Below the pieces are notes generated by a model. That model saw only the letters and a program-made list of their open reading frames with translations. It made no database searches and was not told the origin of the DNA. Positions 11,288-21,832 of a DNA stretch of 64,000 bases are shown piece after piece. The DNA is from Paragorgia papillata (lineage: Eukaryota > Cnidaria > Anthozoa > Scleralcyonacea > Coralliidae): the NCBI GenBank assembly GCA_035771165.1, contig JAWNZC010000174.1, positions 778,501 to 842,500 on the forward strand, in the 5' to 3' direction. Each line of letters begins with the position of its first letter. Position 1 is the first letter of the stretch. The translations under genes were made by a program, and so were the position numbers.

Positions 11288-14279
11288 AGAGGCTGCTTGT
11301 CTAGCTGTTTCTCGAATTTCTCGGGTTCGGTCTAAGACTACCGTCAGCTATTTACCCGTCCACAGCGTGGTTGGCAGATAGGTGGGAAACGCCGCCATGA
11401 AACTAAGGTTTTCTTGCCCTTTGCTGGTCGTCTGCCTTAGACTTTGGCTCAACTGGCTCTTCACTCCGACCGGTTTATGCCGGTTGTATGGTTTGTACAC
11501 TGTAGCTTAGCTTTCAGACGTTTTTTAGTTGTGGCTCATTGCCACGTTTGTGCTTAAATTATCAGTTTTTTGTCGCGTCTAATCGATTTGCTGCAATTTT
11601 TATGCGCTGCTGTTTGGCCGCTAGCTTGCTTGTCTTCAGTTCCGTGGCGTGTTCAGTTCTTCGTTCTCTCCACAGTTATTACTGGAGAATTTTATTGTTC
11701 ACAGACCGCTACTTGGTCCGTGGTGTTGTTTGCAGTTCCCCAACAGCTTGTTCGTTGCGTTTTGAGCTATAGCCTTCTCGAAGGAGACTGTTTATTCTGG
11801 TTCTCGGCGCAGTTCAATCAGCTTGTGTTTATGAGCTAAGCGTTTGTATGTTTGACCGGCTCGTAGCATATATATGCTAGCTGTTCAGTTCTCAGTACTG
11901 TTCCGCTCTGGCGTACAAGTTCGAAAGGCCAAACGTTTTGTCAAGTCGTTGGACGCCCTAATTTGGGATAAATTACCAGGTGAGTCGAGTCGTTCGATTT
12001 TATCTAAATATTGCCTGGCCTGTTCTATTCTGCCGTCCGCACTGGGGCTAGTTCTTCTTCGCTGGCAATTTGCTGTACTATTATTTGGTAAATCCTTTAT
12101 AGGGCTTCCATAGCGTTATTTTACTCTGCATGCTCTATTAAGTTGTCTTTTCGATACCGTGTCTAACTTGTCTAGTATATGTTCTTATTAGTTAATACAG
12201 TTGGCTTACAGAAGGCCATATTTCCTGTGCTGTCTTTTGTGCGGTTTACTGCTTTAGCTCACAGCAACAAAGAAATTATGTTTTGCTAATTGTCTGTTAT
12301 GTTTTGTTTTATGGGCTTGACATCGTACGACTGCAAATCCCACTGGAATATCTGTCCTTTGTTCCTAAACTATGCAGCCAAGTGGCTTCCTTATGGGTGT
12401 GACAGGGATCATAACCACGTAATACCAGACGTCCAAGTGCATTTGTTTTTTCTTCGACGTTGCTTTTTTCACTGGTTGCTTATTTCAATGTTAATCTCCT
12501 CAACACCGCGGTCTTTTTAAGTTTGTGTTACATTTTATATTAAACTCTGTATTGTTTGCTCTTCACACATTAGGGCAGCTCTGTTTCTGGCTCGTTTTGC
12601 TGCTCGAGTTGATATTGTAGGGTGCCAGTTTGCCAGCCTACTTTAGTGGTTCAGACGCTAGCGCTTTCTGCAAGGCGGCCTTGTTATGGCCTCGCTTTCA
12701 GGCTGTTTTTGGGCCATTCTGGCGCCTTTTGTCTATTTGCCTTGGGGATTGCTTGCTTGTGGCTTCGGCCTTGTGTGCTAGGATTGTGCTATTGTGCTAT
12801 TATCTGCTTTCGTGGGCTAAGCGTCCTGGGTCTGGGTGTCATGCTGGGAAGTTGCTAATTCTCCCCTCCTGTTCTGGGCCAATCCGCATTATGAGCCCGC
12901 ACGTGTGGTAGGCCTTCCCTCACTCTTGGGCTGCGAGTTGAGATGTTGGGCCATGCTAGCCCCTTTCCCACAGTGGGTATTACACACTGGGCTCACCCAT
13001 TTCGTCTTTCAGCCTGCTAACTGTTGCATGGTTCCTACAGGGTTTGGAATTATGCGGGTCTTAACTGTTTTTTGTCTAGATGCTGTACTGCTGCGGGGTT
13101 TACTACCAGCCTTTCTTCATGGCCAGATCAAAGATCATACATGGTTATGTCTTGTGGGTTATGTCTTGTGGGTTAATTGGCTGCCACACCGGATGTGTTT
13201 TTGGTGCTTCCATTGCCCCCCCCCCCCCCCCCAGTTTCTTGTTGTCAAGTCTTGCGCCTCGCCAGTCTCAGTCCCTGCTTGCCACCGTTCCCGGTGGTCC
13301 CAGATAGTATGTTTTGCTGCTGCACCTGATGTGTCTTATGTTATCCCGCTGCACTTGCTGTTTTAGGTGGGTTCACTTACCCCACCACCACTGGGTCCAT
13401 TGCTGCTGTTTGTTTTTCTGAAGTCACACTTGCTGCTGTGCGTACCTTAGGTTACCACCACAGCGGTCTTTCACATTGGTTGTGGTACTACAAACCACAC
13501 CCGCCGTGTCTGTCTTTACAATAGTTGCTCCGCTCACTTGTCTTCGGTTACTGTAGTTCTGCATGTGACGAACCTGTGGTTCCTAGAGCTGCTGCGCGAG
13601 TCATGTCTTAGGTTACCTTGATTGCGGCGCGCGCCGTGTTTTAGCTTAAGAGTTACCTCCACATTTTGCTAGCTGTGGCTCTTGATGTGTTACATTTGTG
13701 CTCGTGCTGCATTGTTGGGTCCACCTGCCGCTGTGTATGATGGGTCTTACGCTTGCGATGCTGCTGCGCTTAGGGGGTCCATAGCTTCTGCATCTGCGGT
13801 TTGCCGCTGGTCGTCTCTTAGGTTGCACTCTACTGCTGAGGCACGTACCGGGTTGTTGGTTACCATTGTCACTCTACCTGGGTGTAGGTTAAGTTACCAT
13901 GCCTGTGGGGGTGGCTTATAGGTTAGGATTGCTAGTGCTTGCATGTTTGCCATCTGGCTGCTTGTATGTGTTCTAAGTGTTCAACGAGCTCTTGGCACGT
14001 GCCACGTCGTGTTGCCCCCCCCCCCCTCTTTTTTCTCCTGCTGCATCTCATGTGTCGTTGCTCATATATTTGTCGCGGTGCCGGATGTATCTGACCCATG
14101 CTGTAGCGGGCTTCCCAGATAAGACTCTCTTGGTCCAACAGTGCCTCTCGTCGTTACATTCGCAGTTCTCCATGTGTTGCAGATTCACCACGAGGTTATT
14201 GGGTTGTAGAAACGCCATTGGGCAGGGTTCGTGCCTCGAATCCCTTCTCCAGCTATGCTGGAGGGTGTCGTTGGAGAAG
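11288..14279 (+). other. Unit 1 interior of the 5.84-kb insertion
   Basis: About 3 kb of T/G-rich sequence with loosely repeated words such as CTTAGGTTACC and GCTGCTGCG, a C14-16 run near 13218 and a C run near 14016. Several open plus-strand frames exist (for example 12836-13366) but are Cys-, Trp- and Leu-rich without any recognisable domain, and overlap one another in other frames. They are most simply a by-product of a composition poor in stop codons. A hairpin at about 14241-14280 (CCTTCTCCAGC...GGAGAAGG) precedes repeat B1. Confidence 0.55.
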
Positions 14280-14541
14280 GTAATTCTCGGCAACATTGCT
14301 ACAAGTTAGTTGGGAGTTTAGGCTTGCCTGGAGCTGCTCTACCTATAAGACCGCACCCGTCTTGGTGGATCGCCTGTTCCTGTAAACTGTTCCTCAGCTC
14401 TTAGGGCAAACCCTCTCCGACGGAGCTACACCCTCCAAAGGTCGTAGTTACATTACTGTATCCTTGTTAGGCTATCTAGTGCGGGTACAGTAGTTATTGG
14501 TGTGGTTTCAAGCCCTATGCCAGACATTGCAGGATTGTTAA
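14280..14541 (+). repeat. Repeat B, copy B1
   Basis: Matches 16691-16953 (B2). It begins GTAATTCTCGGCAACATTGC and ends GGATTGTTAA. It directly abuts repeat A2. Confidence 0.92.
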
Positions 14542-14718
14542 ATGGATTTATGAAATAAAAATAATTAACATCATGCGATGTGTTTGTGTTGTTGTTCCAC
14601 AGGTCCCTTGGGGTTCTACTTGGGGTATCAAACCCACTAGCCCCTTGGCTAAGTTAATGAGCGTAGTGGCTCAGAGCTCATTCGTGTACTGACTGCCGCA
14701 TGTGACACTTCGCTACCA
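14542..14718 (+). repeat. Repeat A, copy A2
   Basis: Matches A1 (11111-11287). It is joined without spacer to B1, making the central B1A2 block of the split-repeat layout. Confidence 0.92.
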
Positions 14719-14879
14719 CCCACCCACCCACCCCGTGTTAAGGCGTCCAGGTGGTTGAGCCGTTGCCATTCCTTGGCTTGAGCTCGCTCAGTCGTGCAAG
14801 TAGGATTTGTATTGCTGCTGGTGACCCTTGTGCCTGCAATCGTTGCGGGGATGGTATTTGTGTTCCTTGCGGGGCTACA

Positions 14880-16050
14880 GTTGCGGGCCGGGTACTGCAT
14901 TTGCACTACTTTGCAATCATACAGATGCTGGGTGGTTGCTTGTGTGCTACTTTGCCATCATATTGTTGCTGGCGGGGGTGGGGGGGGGGGGGGGGGGTGG
15001 GACTGCTTGTGCTAATGTACCTTGCTGTCTTACAGTTGCTGGGTGGTTGCAGGTGTGCTACTTTGCTATCATATTGTTGCTGGGGGACTGCATTTAGGCT
15101 ATTGTACCTGGCTATCGTACAGTTGCTTGGGGGTTGCATGTGTGCTACTTTACTATTATATTGTTGCTGGGGACTGCATTTGTACTTTGTACCTTGCTAT
15201 CGTGCCTTTGCTAGGTGGTCGCATGTATGCTACCTTTGCTATCATATTGTTGCGGGGGGGATGCATTTGTGCTATTGTACCTTGCGGTCGTACAGTTGCT
15301 ACATGGTTGCATGTGCGCTACTTTGCTGTACTCTTCTTGCTGGTGGGGGACTGCATTTGTGCTAATGTTCCTTGCTGTCTTACAGTTGCGGGGGATCCGC
15401 TTTCCGTTGGGGCTATTTGCTATCCCTCAGTTGCGGAGGCCGTGTTTGTCCTCCTCTATCCTGGGTGACTGCCTTTGTCCTCCTGTACCATGGGTGTCTG
15501 CCTTTGTCCTACGGGGCCTCGCGGTCATACTGTTGCTGGGTATCTGCGTTGTGCTAAGTTGCTGTCAACTGCAGTTGCGGGGGGCTCCTTTGTGCTACTT
15601 TGCTATACTACAGTTGCGGGTGACTGTAGGTGTGCTTTACTGCTGTCGTACAGTCGTTGGGAACTGTTTTGTGCTTTCTGCTGCCGTACTGTCACTGGGG
15701 AAGTGTATTTGTGCTCCCCTGCCATTGCCCTGTTGTGTGGGGGTCTCTTTAACTGTTTTGGCGATGTCGTTGTGCGGATCCGTACTGTGCAATGTTGCCA
15801 TACAGACGTTGGGGGTCTGTATTTGTGCCCCCTGCTGTTGCACAGTCGTGTGGGGGGTCTTCTACTTCAGCTGTTGCCTGCTGGCCAGCTGCTAGTGTGT
15901 GTGGGCCTGTACTGTGCAACTTTGCCATACAGACGTTGGGGGTCTGTATTTGTGCCCCATACAGACGTTGGGGGTCTGTATTTGTGCCCCCTGCTGTTGC
16001 ACAGTCGTGTGGGGGGTCCTCGGGTCCTGGCAGTTCGCTTGTATGTTTCG
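14880..16050 (+). repeat. Degenerate minisatellite in unit 2
   Basis: From about 14890 to 15395, units of roughly 110 bp repeat, each with the words GGTTGCATGTGTGCTACTTT, ATCATATTGTTGCTGG and ACTGCATTTGTGCTA. A second short repeat, CATACAGACGTTGGGGGTCT followed by GTATTTGTGCCCCCTGCTG, occurs two to three times at 15797-15860 and 15925-16010. A G-run interrupted by T lies at about 14982-15000. Long Cys-rich frames across it follow the repeat period and are not taken as genes. Confidence 0.8.
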
Positions 16051-16300
16051 CGCCAGTACATCTGGTCTGTTCCCCGGCTACTCCGGGTGATAACTTATGT
16101 AAGGTGTGTTCTTGGCTACTCCAAGAAAATGTGCAGTAGTGTGCTGTAATTTTGTGTAGTAGTAGTAGTTTGTGCATAGCTGTTGGTAGTTTGTGTTTCG
16201 CGCCAGTACATCTGGTCTGCTCCCCGGCTACTCTGGGTGATAACTTAATTTGTAGGGTGTGTTCTTGGCTACTCCGAGAAAATGTGCCGTAGTGTGCTGT
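16051..16300 (+). repeat. Tandem duplication of about 145 bp
   Basis: TTTCGCGCCAGTACATCTGG ... GGCTACTCCGGGTGATAAC ... GTAGTGTGCTGTAAT is present twice, at about 16046-16150 and 16196-16304, with minor differences. Confidence 0.85.
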
Positions 16301-16690
16301 AATGTGTAGTAGCTTGTGCTTTACAGTACCGGCTTATCCGGTTTTTGCTTAGTGTAATTTAAGTCTATTGGGCTCTTCAGCTGCTCTTAAGTCCAGCTCG
16401 TTGCTTGCCATTGTTTGCTATGTACTTGTCTACCTGCTCTGGAAAGGGCCCGTTTGTTGCTTGTCTATGTTGCAGGAGTGGGCCTTTGCTTCTGGCTTTG
16501 CGTACAGGTTCCGGTCATTGATGGTCACCTGGATGTTGGTTGTTCAAATGCAGCTTTCGCCATTTCTCTGTTGGTTGGCCCCTGGTGGCTTTCTTAGGTC
16601 CAGGTCGGTATGGTAATTTCGGAACCATTGATTATCATTTGGTAAGTTACTTCTCCACTTTATGTGTGACAGTAGTTCTGTTAGGAGAGG

Positions 16691-16953
16691 GTAATTCTTG
16701 GCAACATTGCTACAAGTTAGTTGGGAGTTTAGGCTTGCCTGGAGCTGCTCTACCTATAAGACCGCACCTGTCTTGGTGGATCGCCTGTTCCTGTATACTG
16801 TTCCTCAGCTCTTAGGGCAAAACCTTCTCCGACGGAGCTACACCCTCCAAAGGTCGCAGTTACATTACTGTATCCTTGTTAGGCTATCTAGTGCGGGTAC
16901 AGTAGTTATTGGTGTGGTTTCAAGCCCTATGCCAGACATTGCTGGATTGTTAA
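16691..16953 (+). repeat. Repeat B, copy B2
   Basis: Terminal copy of repeat B; ends GGATTGTTAA and is followed directly by host-element sequence GGATGTTCTATTAC. Confidence 0.92.
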
Positions 16954-17078
16954 GGATGTTCTATTACAATTTTATGAGTTCTTTCAAATTAGACACACTT
17001 AATTTTTAGTGCTATTGCCCTTTAAAAGGAATATTAAAAGGAATGGCCTCCTAATTACTAAAGGCTATAGAGTGTAAG

Positions 17079-17182
17079 GTCTGTACGGAAAAGTATTTGC
17101 CTGGGGTTTTTGTATAGACAGAGCGACGAAGAAGCGAGGTTTGTGCGAAAATACCGAAAGCAAATACTTTCCAGTACAGACC
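17079..17182. repeat. Palindrome with GGTCTGTAC ends
   Basis: GGTCTGTACGGAAAAGTATTTGC is mirrored by GCAAATACTTTCCAGTACAGACC around a spacer with AAGCGAGGTTTGTGCG. The palindrome at 37458-37605 has the same architecture and related termini, so both probably belong to one family. Confidence 0.75.
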
Positions 17183-17190
17183 GAGGAAAT

Positions 17191-17912
17191 TGGTCTATTA
17201 ACCCACTTTCATAATAGCGACTAATCTGAATATTCTTTTGTGTGCATCTTAATAAGCCTTTCTGGCCTCGTTTGTGTGTTTGCATTTCAAATTAATCTTT
17301 CCTTCACAACGAGGCTAGAAAGGCTCATTTAGATGCACACTAGAGGTGAGCCGATGTTTAAAAAAAGCCGATTGCCGATACCGATTGTTAAGAGCCGATA
17401 TTTCCCGACCATCGGCCGATTAATCGGCAAAACCGACGTTTGCTAACCTGATGCTCAGTGCTCCCGTTTTGTCGTTTTATTCATCTCAAGTTTCGCAATG
17501 AGAGGAAGTCATCAAGCCAATTCTCGTATTTTGAGCGCAACAAAACAAACAAAAAACAGTCAAGTAGTCAGCAGTGTTTCCTTTATTTAAAATATTTTTG
17601 TATCAACAACTCAACAAGCGCAAAAATGCCAAACAAGGTAAAGAATTGAAGTATGTATACGATTGAATTTGAACCTGACTGGAGGGTTGCGGCTGTACAC
17701 AGGCTATGATAAACGAGGACGAGAGAGCAGAAATACGACGACGAGAGTCACGAGATAGCCGATCCAATGGTGAAAGACAATCGGCCGATGGCCGATTGTG
17801 AGAAAAACTAGCCGTTAATCGGCTCTGCCGATGTTTTGCCGATGATCGGCTCACCTCTAATGCACATAAAAGAATATTTAAAGTGGTGGCCATTATGAAA
17901 GTGGTCTATAAG
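17191..17912. mobile_element. Foldback element interrupted by a hAT-like MITE
   Basis: Left arm GGTCTATTAACCCACTTTCA ... GAATATTCTTTTGTGTGCAT is mirrored by ATGCACATAAAAGAATATTT ... ATGAAAGTGGTCTATAAGCC. A central palindrome (AAGCCTTTCTGGCCTCGTT / AACGAGGCTAGAAAGGCT) forms the loop. The MITE at 17341-17859 inserted in the right arm. Confidence 0.8.
17341..17859. mobile_element. hAT-like MITE, 8-bp TSD
   Basis: The termini TAGAGGTGAGCCGATG and GGCTCACCTCTA are inverted; many GCCGAT/ATCGGC words lie next to both ends. The flanks ATGCACAC (17333-17340) and ATGCACAT (17860-17867) agree at 7 of 8 positions. A TAGAGGTG terminus with an 8-bp duplication is typical of hAT elements. No transposase is present. 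Confidence 0.85.
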
Positions 17913-18640
17913 CCATTTATTATATTGCTTTTGGTTTGTTTTCTTATTTGTTTTTAATACATCGTTCGCGTCTTTATTAAGCAGCGGAAACACAAGCGTC
18001 TGCACGCAGGCTATCGCGTCTTCGGATGTTGCCATTTACCTTAACTTTGAGCTTATTCGTTTCGTTTCCTATTTACACATGTTAAGCATTCATTTTCTTC
18101 GCTTTTAAATATTAAAGTAGTTTTTATAAAAAGAAACACTAATGTTCCAGCACATATTATTGTTCAAAATTTTCCAACGAAATTCCTTCAAATCAACTTA
18201 GAAATTTTCCCGCCAAAACCTGCATATGTCATTAAAAAAGGCATTACCATTTTTTCCGAGGTGTGCCATTTGGCGTAATGACCAAAAAACAAAATTCAGA
18301 CATATACAGTAGATAATAACGTCCTATAAACTGAGAGTGGAGCCGTCAAGAGAAAAAATCAAACATGTAATTATATAATTCAGTAATAACAAAACCAACA
18401 AAAATTAGGAAGTGCATACGCAGTCGATACATTCAAATGACAAACAATGATAAATGAACATATAATTTACCAATGTTAGAGAAGGTCCAAATATTGTAAC
18501 TTTTATCAGTAACTTGTTACATTTCTGTTAATGTAACTGTAACTAGTTAGAAAAAAAAATTGTAACTGTTAACGCACTGTCGCCTTCTCAAACAGCGGTC
18601 AGCAGACAAACTGGTTGAAAAAGTATTGATTATTTATATA

Positions 18641-19693
18641 TAGCCTGCGAGCCGGCTCTTGGGTAGGAGCGGGAGGTGAAATAGAGCCTGCACGCATAGC
18701 TATCAAATTTGAATGCCGCCCCTTTTGCCGCCCTGTTCCACAAATGACAAGATAATGATATGCCGTATAGCTGCCATGCCACTTCCGGTACATCCTGGCT
18801 GACATTTTCCTATCTCTATATATTTTCACATATCGAGTGGAAGAACTGAAAAGAAGGAGCCGGAGTCTTTCATACTTTAACTTTGCCTGGCCATAGGAAC
18901 TTCAGTCATATAAATAATAATTAAGTTGGAATATAAAAAATATTCTGTGGTATCCCACAAGCGTTATAACAACAAATCATTTGATAGGCATGCAAGATTT
19001 AATATTAAATGCTATCAGTTTGCTATTCACAACTGTTGAATTTGGTAAATCCGTAAATGCCATCAGTCCTGGCTGGTACAAAAAGCTGTGTGTATTGCAG
19101 GTGAATGGCAAACCTTATCATTTGTATTATAGAAATAATATTTTCTCAATCGTAGGAAGTTCTCCTTTGATACCAAATTTTCAATTAATTGACTTATCCA
19201 TGAGAGGACGATTTGCTTTCACACTAAAGTGTTTAACAACCATGGCAAAGCGAAAAGGTGGTGACATTTTTGGAACGAATCTGAAATGCTGACATTTCAA
19301 GCAAAGCTCTTCACCAGAGTATTTACTTTGATGAAGGACTCCTCTCGAAACGTCAGTATTTTGTTTCAAAACGATTCGGGTCTATCGATCTGGGTCTATC
19401 CTAATAATATGATTTTAATACGGTTCGTACAACCCTTGATAAATGATAAATGATCAAAGATATTAAAAATATTTACCTGATGGAAATATCTTTCAGACAC
19501 AAATGCACTTAATATTTTACAAATTACCAGCAGTCTATTAATATATGGTTGTACGTCAACAATCAGCATCTCATCCAATCAGTAAGCTGCGTCCCAGTTT
19601 GGAACGCTTCTACTCAAAAAACAATACTACGCGTGCAGGCTCTCCTTCTCCTCCTCTCCCCAATCCCCCAAAGGAGAGCCGGCTCGCAGGCTA
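18641..19693. mobile_element. Non-autonomous DNA transposon, family M2, 9-bp TSD
   Basis: The termini TAGCCTGCGAGCCGGCTCT and the complement (AGAGCCGGCTCGCAGGCTA) are inverted and flanked by perfect 9-bp repeats ATTTATATA (18632-18640, 19694-19702). The length is 1,053 bp. The interior contains an unrecognised frame at 18981-19292 (plus, 103 codons) and, near 19327-19372, a GATGAAGG...CGAAACGTC block resembling a hammerhead core. Confidence 0.88.
19327..19372 (+). ncRNA. Hammerhead-like core (degenerate)
   Basis: TTTGATGAAGGACTCCTCTC is followed by GAAACGTCAG. This resembles CUGAUGA - stem II - GAAA of type I hammerhead ribozymes associated with Penelope-like elements, with C3 replaced by U. 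Stem I and III pairing is poor as read by eye, so it is a relic at best. Confidence 0.35.
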
Positions 19694-19759
19694 ATTTATA
19701 TATTGTTGTTTAAATTAATATTTCGGACTTTTCGTATTTTACAAAAAAACACTACTCAC

Positions 19760-19966
19760 ACTAAATGTTCCAGGAAAGGTTTTGCAATGAGTACGGAGCT
19801 TTGTAACAGTTCCAGCGCTAGTATAGATGTGCTGTCTGGTTTGTTTAATCACTTGTCCAGTGTGTAGAAATATCTGGCAGCAACGACGTCCAATATCCTT
19901 CGACATTTGTACATTTATACCGTACCATCGTGAGTAACATGCCAACCGGCATGTTAGTTTTATCAT
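19760..19966 (-). CDS. COX10: COX10 exon 1 with mitochondrial presequence
   Basis: Sixty-nine codons from ATG at 19966 to the donor AGT|GTGAGT. The peptide (MIKLTCRLACYSRWYGINVQ...) is rich in Arg, Lys, Thr, Ser and Cys with a single acidic residue, as expected of a matrix-targeting presequence. The exon ends in phase 0 and joins exon 2, which begins in phase 0; together exons 1-3 give 184 codons ending at the ANTINQ motif. The assignment rests on exact phase, strand, position and presequence character, because this part of COX10 is not conserved in sequence. Confidence 0.75.
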
Positions 19967-20205
19967 AACGTTGTTCGCTTCCCTATCATCCTCTTAAAAT
20001 CGTTTTAAAAACAAATTCCAGTCTGATAAAATGAAAGCCACATGCCATTCACATTTCACCTCTTTCATCATTCACGCGTCCACTGTAAACTTGGCTTGCG
20101 GTATCGCTTGAAAAAAGTAATGAAGCCCGCAGTTTCTTTATTCAGCAAAAAATGTTTAAACTAGGAAAATACTTCATGTTAGCGTCATATAATATTTCAT
20201 AAAAA

Positions 20206-20308
20206 TTGATATTATTTATTATTTATTATTTTTTATTATTTATTTATTATTATTTTATTTTTTTTTATTATTATTTTTTATTATATTATTATTTTTTATT
20301 TTTTTTTT
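20206..20308 (+). repeat. (TTATTATTTT) AT-rich tract
   Basis: Low-complexity T/A sequence directly to the left of the repeat at 20309-20667. Confidence 0.9.
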
Positions 20309-20667
20309 ATACAATACCCTGGTTGCTATGCGCGTTTTCATTGGTTGTTGCCCATGATCTATTAGAGGACAGACACATGGATTACGTCAGATCACCACGT
20401 CAGCTGACTTGCTTTTTTCCTTCTTCACCAAAATTCGACAAGAGTTTTGATAAAAACCTTTCAAATTTTCGTATTGTATAAAACAAATAGATTCCATTTT
20501 TTTGTGTCTGTTCAGTTATAGATGCACAGAAGACGTCACAATGTGGTAAGAACATCAGTACCCACTTGACTGCGTCTTGTGGGCCACTTTTTTGTTCTTA
20601 CACGTTGTGACGTCATCTGTACATCTATAACTGAACAGACAACGGCAAAATGGAATCTATTTGTTAA
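20309..20667. mobile_element. Asymmetric foldback MITE in AT-rich target, copy 1
   Basis: It starts ATACAATACCCTGGTTGCTA and ends AATGGAATCTATTTGTTAAAT. The right half is a hairpin: AAATAGATTCCATTTTTTTG ... TGTTCAGTTATAGATG ... GACGTCACAATGTGG is mirrored by its complement. The left approximately 150 bp is not repeated in the hairpin. Copy 2 (29602-29963) has the same limits and also lies in an AT repeat. Confidence 0.85.
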
Positions 20668-21146
20668 ATGAACATAATTATTCTATAAAGTGTTACATGT
20701 AAGAAATGGTTTGTTCGAAAAATTTCAAAATCTGAACTCGACAAGATTTCATGTAGACTTGGATCAAGTCTGTCTCTCGAGGGGACGTCGAGCGCGGCGC
20801 GCGAGATGCATGGCTCACAGGCCCGCTCACTTGCAGCGTTTTAAATCTAACTATCACACATCAAATTTTGGCGCGAAAATTTATGAAGTTGACACAGTGT
20901 TTCATTTTCCGGTTTTATCACCTTCGCCGGATGCCCGAAGTGTAATCTTGCTTCATGTTTCAACGTTAGCAGCGTATGTCTGTTAAGACACAATATGAAA
21001 CATGACAGATAGAAACTCAGAGAATACTGCAACGAAGACTGTAACGCGTTTAGCATTATCTGGTAGAGCAAGTGAAACAATATGTATTCTGTGTGGTAGT
21101 AAAGACGCCGCAATTTCCGATCGTGCCTCGAGAGACAGACTTGATC

Positions 21147-21832
21147 CTCTCTCCTCCGCAGAGGCTTACACGCGTAAAAATGCACAACTTGTTCACGGTT
21201 GTCAACAGGCGTGAACAATGTTGTGCTGCCATCCGTGAACAATGTTGTGCTGCTCGCCGTGAACAAGTTGTCAACAAGTTGTTCACTTATGGTTCGAACA
21301 ACTTGTTCACGGATAAATCAACAATCATGAACAAGTTGTTCCAACAGCACATTTTTATAGCCAACAACGTTGTTCGCACATGATACAACATGTTGTTACA
21401 GCATGACGAAATAACAACGATGAACAACAATGTTACAACAATGGTGAACATGGTTGATGTATCAACACGTTCTTCGGTTGTTACAACTACAACATGCGTG
21501 AACAACGGTTGTTGTTTCATCAAGCAGTAACAACTTGTTGAAACAATGATGAACAATGTTGTTCATTTATCAATGTTGTTCACATATGTCAACAAGTTGT
21601 TATAGCATTGTTCAGGAAACAATGCTGTAACAACTTGCGAGATTTTTACGCGTGTAGAGGGAGCCTGGAGAAGAGGGACACCTGGGGAACTTGTCGGGCG
21701 TTATTTAGAGGAAAATAGGGACCACGAGGGGGAGAGGTGCACGCGTGTCCTACGATTTTCCTCTAACGCCCAACAAGTTCCCCAGGTGTCCCTCTTCTCC
21801 AGGCCCCCTCTAAGCCTCTGCGGAGGAGAGAG
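21147..21832. mobile_element. Foldback transposon family M4, 9-bp TSD, middle shell
   Basis: Termini CTCTCTCCTCCGCAGAGGC and complement; perfect 9-bp repeats GACTTGATC at 21138-21146 and 21833-21841. Without the inner element the arms continue GGCTTAGAGGG, GGACACCTGGGGAACTTGT and GGGCGTTA on both sides of a short loop, so it is a long hairpin. Confidence 0.88.
21169..21654. mobile_element. MITE with CACGCGTAAAAA termini, TA duplication, copy 2
   Basis: Innermost element of the nest; TA at 21167-21168 and 21655-21656. It is nearly identical to copy 1 (9892-10369); visible differences are a short duplication in a TACAAC stretch and scattered substitutions. Confidence 0.9.

Larger units (their letters stand above)
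11111..16953 (+). mobile_element. 5.84-kb insertion with A1-B1A2-B2 split repeats
   Basis: Comparison with copy B of the host repeat (GTTGTAAA|GGATGTTC at about 28815) defines the insertion exactly. It consists of two consecutive units, each starting with the 177-bp repeat A (ATGGATTTATGAAATAAAAA) and ending with the 262-bp repeat B (...GACATTGCTGGATTGTTAA). Unit 1 is 11111-14541 and unit 2 is 14542-16953; their interiors differ in length and sequence. At most an AA is duplicated at the junctions. The plus strand is rich in T, G and GTTGCTG words, unlike the flanks. Neither RT, recombinase nor transposase was recognised. It could be a non-autonomous tyrosine-recombinase retroelement (DIRS/Ngaro-type split direct repeats) or a tandem dimer of an unknown element. 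Confidence 0.6.
10712..17021. mobile_element. TTAA foldback element, copy A, split by a 5.8-kb insertion
   Basis: TTAA is present at 10708-10711 and 17022-17025. Arms read AAATTAAGTTTGTCTAATTT on the left and the complement on the right. The sequence 10720-11110 plus 16954-17021 aligns along its whole length with the uninterrupted copy B at 28428-28895. The interior palindrome includes GAGATGGTCTCTGACGTCAG and its complement. TTAA suggests piggyBac- or Kolobok-type mobilisation. Confidence 0.88.
9365..19759 (-). other. COX10: COX10 intron 1 (10.4 kb)
   Basis: It lies between the exon 1 donor (AGT|GTGAGT) and the exon 2 acceptor. It consists mostly of delimited transposons: 9394-9843, 9879-10690, 10712-17021 with its 5.8-kb insertion, 17191-17912, and 18641-19693. 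Confidence 0.8.

Noticed and set aside
12836..13366. 176-codon plus-strand frame inside the 5.84-kb insertion
   Set aside because: No recognisable domain; same stop-poor composition as the neighbouring frames. Kept only as part of the element description.
14751..16149. Overlapping plus-strand frames of 200-226 codons, Cys-, Leu- and Tyr-rich
   Set aside because: They track a GTTGCTG-rich minisatellite of about 110 bp, overlap one another and show no domain or start context.
11111..16953. Helitron
   Set aside because: The ends lack the 5'-TC and 3'-CTRR signals and a 3' hairpin in either orientation; Rep/helicase motifs are absent.
17808..18035. Minus-strand frame starting MATSEDAIACVQTLVFPLLN, as a first exon
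   Set aside because: GC-rich start and plausible composition, but it lies inside COX10 intron 1, has no convincing donor or homolog known to me, and runs into a foldback arm.
18981..19292. 103-codon plus-strand frame as a host gene
   Set aside because: It lies wholly within the M2 transposon, without a recognised domain.
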